A stretch of DNA of 64,000 bases from positions 16,297,725 to 16,361,724 of the forward strand of contig OY482866.1 in NCBI GenBank assembly GCA_960531495.1. Direction: 5' to 3'. The notes below the pieces were generated by a model, which saw only the letters and a program-made list of their open reading frames with translations, ran no database searches and was not told where the DNA came from. This document shows, piece after piece, positions 1 through 10,608 of this stretch; positions within the stretch are counted from its first letter, which is position 1, and the number at the start of each line of letters is the position of its first letter. The translations under genes and the position numbers were made by a program. This stretch comes from Zeus faber. Its lineage: Eukaryota > Chordata > Actinopteri > Zeiformes > Zeidae.

Positions 1-315
1 CTATGTAGGGGTTGTGGGCCTGGAGCCAGGGGAACCCAGCACCAGGGGGGCTTGGGGCGAGTCAACGAGGTGGAAACCAATTGACTCATGGTGGTTCCCA
101 GGAAGCAGCAGTTCAAGGGGAACAGTCTGGTGCTCTACCCGGGCCAGATGCGTCCCAGTCAGGCCCTTGGCCTCCATGGGCACGAAAAGTGGAAAGGGAA
201 CCAAGCCCAAGTGGTGCGCCACTCTCTGGTCCAGCAAACTCTTGTCCGCGCCAGAATCTACGAGAGCTGAGATATGTAGAGTCTGGTTCCGCCAGGAGAG
301 GGAGGCATTTAACAA
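1..315 (-). pseudogene. Ty3/gypsy-type retrotransposon protease (retropepsin) remnant
   Basis: The minus-strand frame encodes a retropepsin-like domain of about 104 residues. The catalytic motif VDSGADKS lies near residues 19-26 and the late-domain motif LVLGSP near residue 91, the arrangement seen in the protease of Ty3/gypsy polyproteins. Directly after LVLGSP the frame runs into a TAG at the window edge. The neighbouring frame keeps a family-like continuation there, so a one-base loss near 31-36 seems to have broken the frame. No gag or reverse transcriptase is attached: upstream sequence above 315 is non-coding, and the downstream side lies outside the window. This is most likely a dead fragment, although a domesticated protease cannot be excluded without the left flank. 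Confidence 0.7.
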
Positions 316-699
316 AGGACGAGAGGTGAAGTTACAGACTGCTCAGTTCATACATACCTCCTCTATGTCACATTAGTTATTATATAACTAATGTTTTATG
401 GCCACTGCATATAAACCTAAAAATATGAAGTAAAACCCAGGGTTACACACACTTCACATCAAAAGAACTACTGTCTGACAAGTATTTTAAGTATTATATT
501 TATTTAAGACTGATAATGTGTTAAACAGGCAAGTGTAGAGCAGTGGCGTACATGCACAACTGACTCTCCAATGGCGGTCAAGGTCCAGAATATAGAGTAT
601 GATACATAATAGATATGGAGCAACAACTAGTGGAAGCTTGAAAGAGAATAGAGAAAAATGGAAGACTGTAGATGGGGACTGCAAAATTCCCATGAGCAG

Positions 700-2000
700 G
701 ATCAAATCCCATGAGTGTGCCTTAAAGAACCTCCCCCGAGAGGAAAGAAAGACACCTAACCCAAAAGGGGTGGTAAAGGCGGTAGGACCCCACCTGACCG
801 GGTAAGTATGACCCCCGGTCAGCGATCTTATCCACCACAGGACACCTACTATACATGGGCTTCCAAATAAAAGGATATAGAAATAGAATTGTCCATGCGA
901 TTACATGTTTTGAAGCGAATGCAGGTGGCAGTCACGAAACCAGCTTCTACCCAAATGACATAGGGTACCACCTGCATACATTTACGAACACCACAATTGA
1001 ACCAGGGATGGAGGAAGACTTGAACTTCAAAACTGTCTTTATTCAGAACCTCCATCCCACCACCAGCCATCATCTTGGTGTCACGGCATTCCCGCGCCCC
1101 TAAACTGGCCAACACCTACGTGAACCCGCTGTAAAGGGTTTTGCAAAGCAAAGGCAAACCATGGTTAAACATTCAGAACCTGTTGTCTTGAACCTTGACA
1201 CAAAATCCCTTTGGAACTAGAAGGGGCTCCTTGTATTGACCCAAAGGGACCCCCTATGCCCCCTTTCCAAACGTCTCAATCTAGCCAGCATCAGAGACAC
1301 TTGCAACCGCAGTGAGTTGACCAGGGTCATCATCACCCACAAACAACCCTGCCCCGACAGAAGTTAGAGCCATCAAAGGTTTGATTCGAATCAGCAATTT
1401 CCAGACTCCTGTCAAGGAAGATTTCTACACAACTGGTAGAACAACCACCAGACTCACAATCAACTCAAATTCTGAAGCACTTACCCCGGTGACAGGAAAC
1501 CCCACCTGCACCTCATCAAGGTTCGCCTGACCAAGAAGCAGTTAAAAACAATAAGAGGATTGTTATTAATCCTAAACACCAAGGGTAAGTCTGACACTTT
1601 AAGTATAAGCAGGGAAGATATTGACGTTATCAAGCATCATATTCAGAGCACGCACAAAGAGGACAAAGAGAAAGCAGGACTTTTCTCAATAAATTCTGTG
1701 AACCCCAAACCCTCTATTCAGGACATGTCATCCAACCAGCCCGATGTGGTGGTGAAATTTACTTCAGCCCTGACAAAGCCGAGCATGCATTGATTCGAAG
1801 TCAGGCCCCAACAGTTCAGACCAGCATACCTGAACAATCAGACCCAGAGGAGACGTCAGGACCTACAAACACAGTCCTGGTGGTTCAGTTGGACTTGAAA
1901 CAGGAGGAGATGAGGAGATCCTTCAATAATTCCAGGGGGTCCACCCTTCCAACAGTTCTTGTGCCACCTTCATGAGAAAGGCGCTGCACGCAAATTCTAC
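700..2000. other. Gene-poor stretch, no recognisable gene
   Basis: Only short open frames occur here on either strand, the longest about 88 codons. The plus strand at 1360-1530 and 1560-1793 is locally open with a protein-like composition, but I recognise no family. It may be further decayed retroelement coding sequence, given the remnants on both sides. No splice-flanked exon with a recognisable product was seen. Confidence 0.4.
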
Positions 2001-2004
2001 CTGT

Positions 2005-3230
2005 CTATACGACACTTGAACACTTGTCACGGCTGCGACCATCACCTTGATGCCACTGACACTCTTCAATGAAGAGAAAGTCCAAGCCAAGTAGAACAGC
2101 CTGTGTGGACTCCCTCAGAACATGAAAAACGCGTTGCCATGATACAGAACCCAGACGGAAAGTGATGGAAATAGTGCCCAGCGAGTGCAGCATCTGTCCA
2201 TTTGCGGCACGGGAGTCAACATAGTTCTTAGTAAGAGGTCAATTGCGGAGAGCTGGAACAGACATTCAAAAGTCTGTGCTACTATGTGAAACCGTGGCCC
2301 CAGAGTCCTTCCTTCCACCACCCCTCTGACATACAGTAGAATGTAGGTTGGCTACCAACACTCCTGTCTATGTCAATGAAATGAGGGGAGGAATCCATAT
2401 GCGGTTGTTGTGATGACCCATCATGGGGTAAGGGGCCTATAATTAGGGACGCTGTTGTCCCGGGCCCCCACATCAGCGACATTCGATTTCTCTTTCAGTT
2501 TTCATGGTGGTCTGGGCATGGCAACATGAAGCTGCTCCTGCTCACACTGTACATGCTACCCAGGGCAAGGGCTCCGGCACCCAGGAGGTCTGGTAGAGGG
2601 TGTCTTCTCCAACTCCCTTTGAGGATCAGCGACTGGTCATTCCCTCCAAAACGGACAGGACCTCGATCTGGAGAGCGACCCCTCCATGTGTCCCGAAGCC
2701 CCAACGACTGGCATTCTGTTTCTCAACATGCACAGCCACAACGAGGTCGAGAGGGCATGCAAAAGCATCGGCACCTGTCCTCTCTGCCCAAAGCTGCCGA
2801 CTTCCGTCTCCGGTTTTTGTCTGAAATCTCCCCCATCTCCATTCTCATTGAATACATCTCTTCAGTCAGTCTATCAACGGCCCTCTGGGAGCTGCCCTCG
2901 GTAGATACACACTGAACAGACGCACCATTCTGTGTGAGGCGGTCGCCTGCATATGCATGCACACAATCCAATCAATGCTAGAGCCTCTCTAGCATTTTCA
3001 CATCAGCCAGCTATGATCAGTGCCTCCTACAGGTCGGTAGACCCCTGCTCATGATATGTGGCTCGGAAAGTGGGGTGTAAACCTGCCAGGAACTGTCAAA
3101 ACTTCTCCATCCTCTGTGTGATATTGCCATACTCCAGGAAAGCTCCTGCACAAGCTTGGTAATTTCAGCAGCATAAATTTCTCGCCCTTGCGCTGGGAGC
3201 AAACTCAACGGATTTCGCCGACTTCACTTG
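2005..3230 (-). mobile_element. Decayed LTR-retrotransposon gag-protease remnant
   Basis: Read on the minus strand, 2005-2240 encodes a second, different aspartic-protease-like stretch: a VDSRAANGQ segment followed about 40 residues later by QAVLLGLDFL, which resembles the end of a retroelement protease domain. Upstream on the same strand (2400-3230) are short, frameshifted frames rich in charged residues, such as VDRLTEEMYSMRMEMGE, of the kind seen in gag. Stops and frameshifts interrupt every frame. I infer an old LTR-retroelement copy independent of the one at the left edge. The family is not resolved and the boundaries are approximate. Confidence 0.4.
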
Positions 3231-3789
3231 AAAAGGTCCTCGTGTCCAAGCCAGTCTTGTCTAATATTTACCCTTATTTTATTTAAGGAAAGCTGGACAA
3301 TATAAGAAACAAATTGTAAGTAGCTATGAGTGGCAAATGGCAAAAGACATTGTATGACATATTGTTGCATTTACTTGGAGATATACCGTTCAGTAATCAT
3401 GAATTGAATCACTGCATGTGTTCATTAAATTGAATTTCAAGGCTGTGAGAACAGACTACTAGATGACAGATATAGTGCATAACTTCCCTTATCTACAAGG
3501 ATTGGGATATGCATCTATAATTGTATTTTAAGATGTCTTTTGTTCAAACATCAAGGCTGAAAGCTCTGCATTGTTTCAGAGTTGTTAACTTTTCTTGATC
3601 TCATAAAAAGGGCGATGTGTTCCAAATAAAGAATATCATTTTGAGAAACAGCGACATCACATTTAATTTGGACCAAAGTGCCTTCAAAGTGCAACATTGG
3701 CTGCTGTAGGATGCCTTTACTGTGTGTGTGTGTGGGGGGGGGGGTGAAGCAGAGCAACTAACTGTTTCTTGTGTCTTGCGTGGATGTAG

Positions 3790-4253
3790 CAAAATGAGCT
3801 GATGCTAAAGTCAATAAAACCCTGGAAAACCTGATTGTAAAAAGCTCCCCACTGGCAAGGTGGTACTCTTTGGGCGAACGAGAACAATTGGGGCGAAGCT
3901 TGTAGTACTGATGAAACATCTCACATTCCTTTTTTATAAGCTCTTGCGCAGATGTAGCGAAAAGAGCCGATGCAAGAGCCATGAAAAAAGCTTTAAAACT
4001 TGATCGAAAATAGGTCTCCGCTAGCAAGGTGGTACTTTTCGGGGGAACGGGAACTGTTGGGGCAGAGTTCGTAGTGCTGATGAAGCGGCGCAACTTCCTG
4101 TTTCTGGTCTCTTGCTCAGATGCAGCAAAAAGAGCTGATGCAAGAGGTCAATAAAATCCTCGAAAACCTGACCGGAAAAATTTCCCTGCTGACAAGGTGG
4201 TACTGTCCGAGGGTACCGGAACCATTGAGGCGAGTTTGTGGTGCTGAACAACG
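3790..4253. repeat. Tandem repeat, about 168-bp unit, three diverged copies
   Basis: Three consecutive related units begin near 3790, 3959 and 4128; the third is shorter. The shared landmark CAAGGTGGTACT-like segment falls at 3856, 4025 and 4193, giving periods of 169 and 168 bp. Other shared landmarks are the GAGC(T/C)GATGC segment at each unit start and a GTAGTGCTGATGAA-like segment. Copies differ by many substitutions. On the minus strand the first two units form one open frame of about 111 codons that itself repeats, but nothing supports it as a gene. Confidence 0.85.
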
Positions 4254-4427
4254 CTGACTGGTCAAATGCAAGCTATAATGGAATCATCCAGCAGACCAAC
4301 TGCCAAAGATGATTGCGGCTTTTCCAGGTGTTTAACGTTCTGTAGTAAATCCCCTCGATACAGTAGCAGAATGCCTTTGTTTCAGAACTAGTGCTCTATT
4401 GCCTACTGTGGTGTGGGGATGGTGTGG

Positions 4428-4673
4428 TTTGAGCAGCCACACCTAACCTGGATCTGGATAATTGGGGACCCAGGATCAGAGTGGCTGCACAACTGTTGGT
4501 TGGTCTAGCGAGCAACAGGTAAAACCCCCATCCCCACACACACTCAAGAGAGGAGCCTTGTGTCATGACACATCTCCATCTGCTCCTGAGCTAATTCCAA
4601 CTAACCCTCTCCCGACAATTAACTGGTGTCTACAACCCCATCTTCTGTGTCTCTGTGCTGGAGGTCCCTGAAC
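4428..4673 (+). repeat. Direct repeat pair, copy 1 (about 245 bp)
   Basis: Starts with TTTGAGCAGCCACACCT and ends with GGTCCCTGAACAT. Near-identical sequence recurs in the same orientation at 5698-5953, about 1.27 kb downstream. It could be a pair of short LTRs or two dispersed repeat insertions. The intervening sequence has no retroelement coding signal, so the class is not assigned. Confidence 0.8.
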
Positions 4674-4981
4674 ATTTATTTTAGATGTATTTACTTTCAA
4701 AGACCCCTCGAGTTTCTCTTTCATTTCACCATTGTCACCCACACATTTGGGGAACGCCATGAAATGGAAAGCAAAATGCTCTTGTGTCATGAAGATGAGC
4801 AGGCAGCTGTAAGTGCTGTAGCTCTGCTATTAATTATTTACCTGGAGACGATCAGATACCCAGTCGCACCAACAGTTTCCTGTCCTATAGATACAGTAAA
4901 CCCAATCCCCATCGTTATCTGTTTGAACCCCGGTCCAAAGAGGACGTTTTACAATACAGCCGTTTTGTTTGAAACAAGAAG

Positions 4982-5015
<34 letters not shown>

Positions 5016-5052
5016 CTACATATATATAGATATATATATATCTATATATATA
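4982..5052. repeat. Compound (GT)n(AT)n microsatellite
   Basis: A GT run passes into an imperfect AT tract with interspersed CTAC/AGAT units. Short open frames reported across it are artefacts of the repeat. Confidence 0.9.
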
Positions 5053-5297
5053 ATGAATACAGTGCCGCATTAAATTTCACGCATGCCCAAGCTACCCCCG
5101 GGTTGTAATTATCTGAAACAATGGCATATTATTTGGCCAGTAATTGGTTACAAATTAGGGACGTTAACCAGGTTCTGGCTCTCATTTATGAAATGTGAGC
5201 AGAGCAAATCATTACATGGCCGCTCATCAAAGTTTTTAGTTGCTGCAATGTTTTTTCCTCATGTCTCAATAATTTACAAAAACAAATTGCTGCACTT

Positions 5298-5358
5298 TAT
5301 TTATTTATGTATGTATGTATGTATGTATGTATGTATGTATGTATGTATGTATGTATGT
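5298..5358. repeat. (ATGT)n microsatellite
   Basis: About 13 tetranucleotide units in a near-perfect run, followed by unique sequence. Confidence 0.95.
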
Positions 5359-5623
5359 TGACATTTTTCACCCGAATACACAAACAGATTGAACAAGGAG
5401 ACCTGCAATTCCATCACGTATACGGAGTAACAATTACTGATGCAACAATATAAGTAAAGATAGCAATAAACATATATTCCAGTGTTTCGGCCAATGAATT
5501 GCAAGCCCCCCACCGGGCCTAAGCATCGGCGATTTTTATTTTAATTAATTTTTTTTTTTTTTTACTGAATTTTCAGGGTTGTTGTTTTTTAACAAAATAT
5601 CAACATTGACCACCACATTGATT

Positions 5624-5627
<4 letters not shown>

Positions 5628-5686
<59 letters not shown>
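5628..5686. repeat. (AT)n microsatellite
   Basis: Pure AT dinucleotide run of about 29 units, abutting the second copy of the 250-bp direct repeat. Confidence 0.95.
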
Positions 5687-5695
<9 letters not shown>

Positions 5696-5697
5696 CC

Positions 5698-5953
5698 ATT
5701 TGAGCAGCCACACCTGACCTGGAACCTGGAGCTGGATAATTGGGGACCCAGGATCAGAGTGGCTGCATACCTGTTGGTTGGTCTAACGAGCTACAGGTAA
5801 TACACCCATCCCCACACACACTCAGGAGAGGAGCCTTGTGTCATGACACATCTCTATCTGCTCCTGGGCTAATACCACCTAACCTTCCCTCTGCAAAAAA
5901 CTGGTGTCTACAACCCGGTCTTGTGTGTCTCTGTGCCGGAGGTCCCTGAACAT
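5698..5953 (+). repeat. Direct repeat pair, copy 2 (about 250 bp)
   Basis: Second copy of the 4428-4673 repeat, in the same orientation. It follows directly after an (AT)n tract and a short T run. It differs from copy 1 by scattered substitutions and a small insertion near its start. Both copies share the same outer limits, which argues for a discrete element. Confidence 0.8.
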
Positions 5954-6043
5954 GTCACTTGGGTGGTAGGCGAAACTGCAACACCTACAAAAGGAGGAAC
6001 TTGTGTAACACAATAACATGGGACTAACAGCAAAGGCCATGGG

Positions 6044-6195
6044 TCAGTGTGTATGTGTGTGTGGGTGTGTGTGTGTGTGCATGTGCATGTGCGGTATGTT
6101 GGTTTCACTTCCACAATTCCACTTCATGAATCTCCGCCAGAGTAAAGGTTGTGCGCGCTCGCGTGCGCGCGTGCGTGTGTGTGTGTGCGTGCGTT
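6044..6195. repeat. Interrupted GT/GC-GT microsatellite cluster
   Basis: Two GT-rich tracts (about 6050-6090 and 6150-6192). The second contains CGCGCGTGCG segments. Alternating purine-pyrimidine sequence of this kind can adopt Z-DNA. Confidence 0.8.
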
Positions 6196-6522
6196 TAACC
6201 CCATGAAACACATACAAGCATACAAACACACATCAGACACACAACTCCTTCCTCTCTCGTGATCACAAACACTTACTCTTACGCTGCCTCCACATGACCA
6301 GCAGCAAAACCTAAACTGGCTTGCGTACCGAAACAAGCGCCTGCTGCTTGTGCAGAGGACACCGCTCTAGGTCTAACGCATGACTTCAAATCAGAGCGGC
6401 ATTTTACAACTGTAAACCATATTATTTAGCAGCAATTTAAAGACAGTGAACCTCAGAGGCTGCCAGACTGTTTGGTTCATCTGATACACGTGTCCCTGCA
6501 GAACCAGGCCTGGGGGTGTGGG

Positions 6523-6526
<4 letters not shown>

Positions 6527-6583
<57 letters not shown>

Positions 6584-6741
6584 TGTGTGGCAGGGGTGCT
6601 TAAAAAGACCCAAAACCCTTCTACTGGAAATGAATTATGGATCACTCTAGCTTAGGCCAAAGGAAAGCTTTGACCGCTTTTAGGGATTGGAGTCTTTCCC
6701 CAGAGGAAGAGCTACAGCTACCAAGAAAGGAACTTTGTATG

Positions 6742-6784
<43 letters not shown>
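6527..6784. repeat. Two (GT)n microsatellites
   Basis: A GT run of about 26 units at 6527-6579 and a second of about 20 units at 6745-6784, separated by unique sequence. Confidence 0.95.
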
Positions 6785-6785
<1 letters not shown>

Positions 6786-7444
6786 GCTCATATGTGTTGG
6801 GGGAGGGGTAGTTCACTCCGGGGTGGGGTTATGTTTGGTATGGTATGCTGCAGTTGTCTGACCATGATAAAGACAGTGAAGACAGGCGGCAATCGTTTCG
6901 TAAGCTGCGTGTAGTAATATTTCAAACCTATCTATCCATCTGCATCTGTTGTGAAAAATATTTGACAGTTATTGACGTTAAAGTGAAGGAAGTCTAAGCC
7001 TTGAGGGTAGAAGTTAGAAGACCAGCGAACCCTCACCCATATATTAGGATGTTAGGATCTTATGAACATTTTCTGGGCGAAATGTTCTTTTATGTGGGAC
7101 TTCAAAAGAAGTACTTCTCAACCGGTGGTTTCCCGGTCTAAAACGGGGTCTCATATGCATTCTCAGTAGGCCGCGTCAGTAGTATACGTCCACTTTGTCA
7201 AAGCAAAGGTTGATTAGTTGTTTGAATAGCTTTTAGCCCTTATTAGACTTCTGAAAGTCTGTTGTTGTGTGTTGTGTTTTTAGTGGACAAAAGCATGGTG
7301 GATCACTGCACTATTCATTTTGTCAAATAAATGAGAACGCTCTAAAGAATTGTTTGCGTCGGGATTCTGGTACGGTTTAGAGGCAGTATTTCCCAAAAAA
7401 CACAGCGATCACCGTCTTCAGCTGCTCTCATATACTGTATATAA

Positions 7445-7745
7445 AATAAGCACTAATCTTGTGTAGCTCCCCCTCGTGTCCCCAAAACAGCTGTGACCCG
7501 TGGAGGCACGGACTCCACAAGACCTCTGAAGGTGTCCTGTGGTATCTGGCACCAAGACGTTAGCAGCAGATCCTTTAAGTCCTGGAAGTTGTGAGGTGGG
7601 GCCCCCATGGATCAGGCTTGTTGCTCCAGCACATCCCACACATGCTTGATTGGATCGGACCCTAACCCCGTCCATCCACGTGATGTTGAAGAAAACGTGA
7701 TTGATCAGACCAGGCCACCTTCTTCCATTTTTGTCGTTTGGGGGG
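7445..7745 (-). mobile_element. Tc1/mariner-like DNA transposon fragment
   Basis: The segment is closely similar to the left portion of the element at 11762-12455: it shares CCGTGGAGGCA(C/T)GGACTCC, the GGTGTCCTGTGGTAT segment and GGGGCCCCCATGGATCAGG. It corresponds to the 3' coding end of a Tc1-type transposase read on the minus strand, broken by substitutions and stops. No terminal repeat is preserved clearly at the left edge, and the right edge fades into non-repeat sequence near 7745. Confidence 0.75.
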
Positions 7746-8019
7746 GAAATACAATACCGCACCAGGGCGCAGCTGCAAAATATGAAGTGTGTCAAAGTAT
7801 GTGACTATTCAGCCAAAGTAGATAAAAGTCACACAAAGGTTTTTGCGTCATTCCTTGGCGGCAAAAACACTTGTTTGCCGCCTTCGGTGTATATCAACCA
7901 TTAACATACGCAGATTTGGGTTACATTTTGTAGATGAAGCCTGCCATACACGGTGATATGCGCGTTGTAAGTATACACGCGTAAATGAGAGGGCACGGAT
8001 ACAAATCGTTCTGCCTTCA

Positions 8020-9130
8020 TTCGTGCACCGTGTTTTTACGCGTTACCGACCTGACATTTCTTTGAGAATGCCTGCGAGACTGTTTCACTCCCGGGCCAGG
8101 GCTTGCACGGCCCCAGAAATAGGTCGGAGGTGGAGAACACAGAGGGAGAGGGGGAGAGGGGTGGAGGAGGAGGAGGAGGAGGAGGAGGGAGGTGGGCACT
8201 GTTGCGTGCGGCAGGATTACCCAACGAGGACGCACTGCGCATTTCAAACACATCACGGCGGACTGGGGGAGGCGGCGGTGGGGGTCGGGGTAGCGTTTCT
8301 CTGTCCGGCGAACGGAACCCTTCCGCTGTCTTGCTCTCCAGTACGTACGCTGTAGACCTCCAACGAGACGACTGGAGCGTGAGACACGATCAAGCGGGAG
8401 GGAGGGAGGGAGGGAGGGTTGTTTTTTTTTTTTACCTCCGTGAACGATCCAATCCGAGACCCGAGACGAGCCGCTGTCACACGCCGGCCGGACTCGATCC
8501 CATCGGGGAGGAGCCGAGCGTCCGCGTCGCACCGGCGTCAAAATCCCACATCGGATCACCGCATTCGCTGTTGTTCCGCGGATCCACCGGTTGGAGAAAC
8601 AAAAAAAAAAAACCCCAGGACGGATTCGAGTGACAATTTTGACGTTTGTTCTCCGCGCGACGCGACCGGACCGGACCGGACGGCAAACGCCGGAGGCGCG
8701 TTCAGGTCCCGGCGACAGCCCCGCACCACGTGACCTACATACCGAGGAGGCTTCGTGCGCGGATGAAAACTCGGGAGACGTCAGTTGCTGCAGATGCAAC
8801 ATTCTGACGATGCGAAACAACCGGCGAGGGCGGATGGTGCTGAGGGGCACAAGCAGCACAGTGCCCTTTTTGAAAAAAAAAAATTCAAATAAGAAATCTT
8901 CCTAACCAGTTTTTTTTTAATTTATTATTATTATTATTATTATTTTTCTTTTAACTAAAGGTCAGTGAATGGCATTACAGCACAATGGCGGATTCACATC
9001 CTGTTCCTTCGCGACGCGAGAGCAGAGCTTTTTAAAAGGCACCGACTATTTCATTCACCTCCGTGGGCCGCCTCTGCCGCCGGTGACGCTGCTGCGGACT
9101 ACAATCTTAACACGGGCTTCAAATGAACCC
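8020..9130 (+). promoter_or_regulatory. GC-rich, CpG-rich region upstream of the PAQR9-like gene
   Basis: From about 8030 to 8870 base composition shifts sharply to GC with many CpG dinucleotides, unlike the AT-rich flanks. It contains a GAGGAGG-type purine run (8161-8190), a GGGA repeat (8397-8417) and two A/T homopolymers. The one gene that follows on the plus strand starts at 9421. I infer a CpG-island-type promoter and untranslated leader. Long open frames here on both strands come from the low stop-codon density of GC-rich DNA. The transcription start and any 5' untranslated intron cannot be placed. Confidence 0.55.
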
Positions 9131-9420
9131 AGCCGCGAAAGCGCACCTTTGGATTAACCTTTGACCCCCTGAGGCGTGAGGTGGAGTTTGGGGTCCAAGA
9201 TACAAGGAGGGGCCCGGCTGCTGACAGTGCAGCGGCCTGGGGCCCTTGTCGAACTGCAATCGTTGGATCGTAGCTTGCTCTGTTTGCTGAAGACAACGCT
9301 TTGACCAGCAGCCATGTTTCGGACCGGGCAATAACCACATCAGTGCAATGTAAGAATATGTATCTATCTTTTGTGAAGCAAATTTTTGTCAAAAGTGGGA
9401 GTTTGTAACACGGTCGCAAG

Positions 9421-10608
9421 ATGATTTTGAATTGTGGCCAACCGCTGCCCCTCCTGAGTCACACGGATGTTCCGCCCCGTGTCACAGAGAACTTCATCCT
9501 GAGCGGATATCGCTTTCCCAACTACAGTCTGAGGGACTGCCTGCTGTCGGCCTTCCGGCCCACCAATGAGACGGGCAACTTCTGGACCCACTTCCTCCCC
9601 GTGTTCGTCTTCGCGTATTACTTTGTGGAGGTGTTCGGCTGGGAGGGTGCGCCGCCGGGGGACGACCCGTTCTTCTACCCGCTCTGGAACTACTTCATCG
9701 GCGTGTTCTGCCTGCTCATGGCCAGCAGCATGGCCCACCTGCTCAACTCCATGTCCCTGGTGGTGAGGGAAGTCTGCTTCTTTGTGGATTACGGCACCAT
9801 CAGCGCCTACACCGTGGGCTCCTCGCTGGCGTACTTCTACTACATCCACCCCCGGGCGGGGATCCTGGAGATGGCGGCGGGGGATCGCAACGGGTCCAGC
9901 GCGGCACCCGGCCCGAAGGTCGGCTCCGCGGACGGCCTCGCCCCACCCTCGCTGGCCGCGCGCCTGACCCCGGAGCTCGGTGCGCTCTTCGAAGCCCTCT
10001 ACATTCCCAGCTCTTGCGTGGTGGCCATCATCTGCGTCCTCTCCTGCTGCAACACCCGCCAGCGCTGGCGGCGGTATCGCTACGTCATCCGGACCCTCGT
10101 CTTCCTCCTGCCCTTCCTCGTCTCCTCCACGCCGGTCTTCTACCGCCTCCTCACCCGATCCCCTTACCCGCCGGCCTCCCCCTCTTTCGCCTCCTCCGCG
10201 TCCACGCCGGCCTACTTCTACCGCCACTGCCTCTGGCTGGTGGTCTCCGCCGTCTTCAACATCAGCAAGGTTCCCGAGCGCCTGGCCCCCGGGCGGTTTG
10301 ACATCTGGGGCCACAGCCACCAATGGTTCCACTGCTGCACCTTCCTGTCCATCCTGGACGAGCTGCACATGATCAAGGCGGAGGTGAGGGCCATCCTGCT
10401 GCACCTGGCCTCGGCGCCGCCGCCGGCCGCCGCCGCCCTCCGCCTCCCCGGGCCCACTGTGGTCTCCACCTACGGGGTGATGCTCCTCCTGCAGACCACC
10501 ATCTCCTCCATCATCGCGTGGTTCTCCTGGTGCGCCAGCCGCATCCACGGCCCCCAGAGGGACCAGCTGAATGGGGAGAACCTCAGGAGACATCACAAGT
10601 GTCACTGA
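9421..10608 (+). CDS. paqr9: Progestin and adipoQ receptor family member 9-like (membrane progestin receptor epsilon type)
   Basis: A single uninterrupted 395-codon frame, as expected for PAQR9, which is encoded in one exon. PAQR proteins are seven-pass membrane receptors; the PAQR5-9 branch mediates rapid progestin signalling at the plasma membrane. Family hallmarks are present: FILSGYR (residues 25-31), PTNETGNFWTHF (47-58), SSMAH (102-106), FVDYG (121-125) and FDIWGHSHQWFH (293-304), carrying the conserved metal-site-like histidines 298, 300 and 304. FILSGYR and the WLVVSAVFNISKVPERL segment resemble PAQR9 more than PAQR5-8. The chosen ATG has A at -3 and an in-frame TAA 13 bases upstream (9406-9408), so the start is firm. 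A Gly/Ala/Pro-rich loop (about 145-182) between membrane segments is longer than in the mammalian protein I remember. Third positions are strongly GC-rich. A PAQR paralogue with another name is possible. Confidence 0.88.
   Translation: MILNCGQPLPLLSHTDVPPRVTENFILSGYRFPNYSLRDCLLSAFRPTNETGNFWTHFLPVFVFAYYFVEVFGWEGAPPGDDPFFYPLWNYFIGVFCLLMASSMAHLLNSMSLVVREVCFFVDYGTISAYTVGSSLAYFYYIHPRAGILEMAAGDRNGSSAAPGPKVGSADGLAPPSLAARLTPELGALFEALYIPSSCVVAIICVLSCCNTRQRWRRYRYVIRTLVFLLPFLVSSTPVFYRLLTRSPYPPASPSFASSASTPAYFYRHCLWLVVSAVFNISKVPERLAPGRFDIWGHSHQWFHCCTFLSILDELHMIKAEVRAILLHLASAPPPAAAALRLPGPTVVSTYGVMLLLQTTISSIIAWFSWCASRIHGPQRDQLNGENLRRHHKCH

Noticed and set aside
8017..8905. Several 100-280 codon frames on both strands upstream of paqr9
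   Set aside because: Low-stop frames in CpG-rich DNA, with purine runs giving poly-Gly or poly-Glu; no homology or start context.
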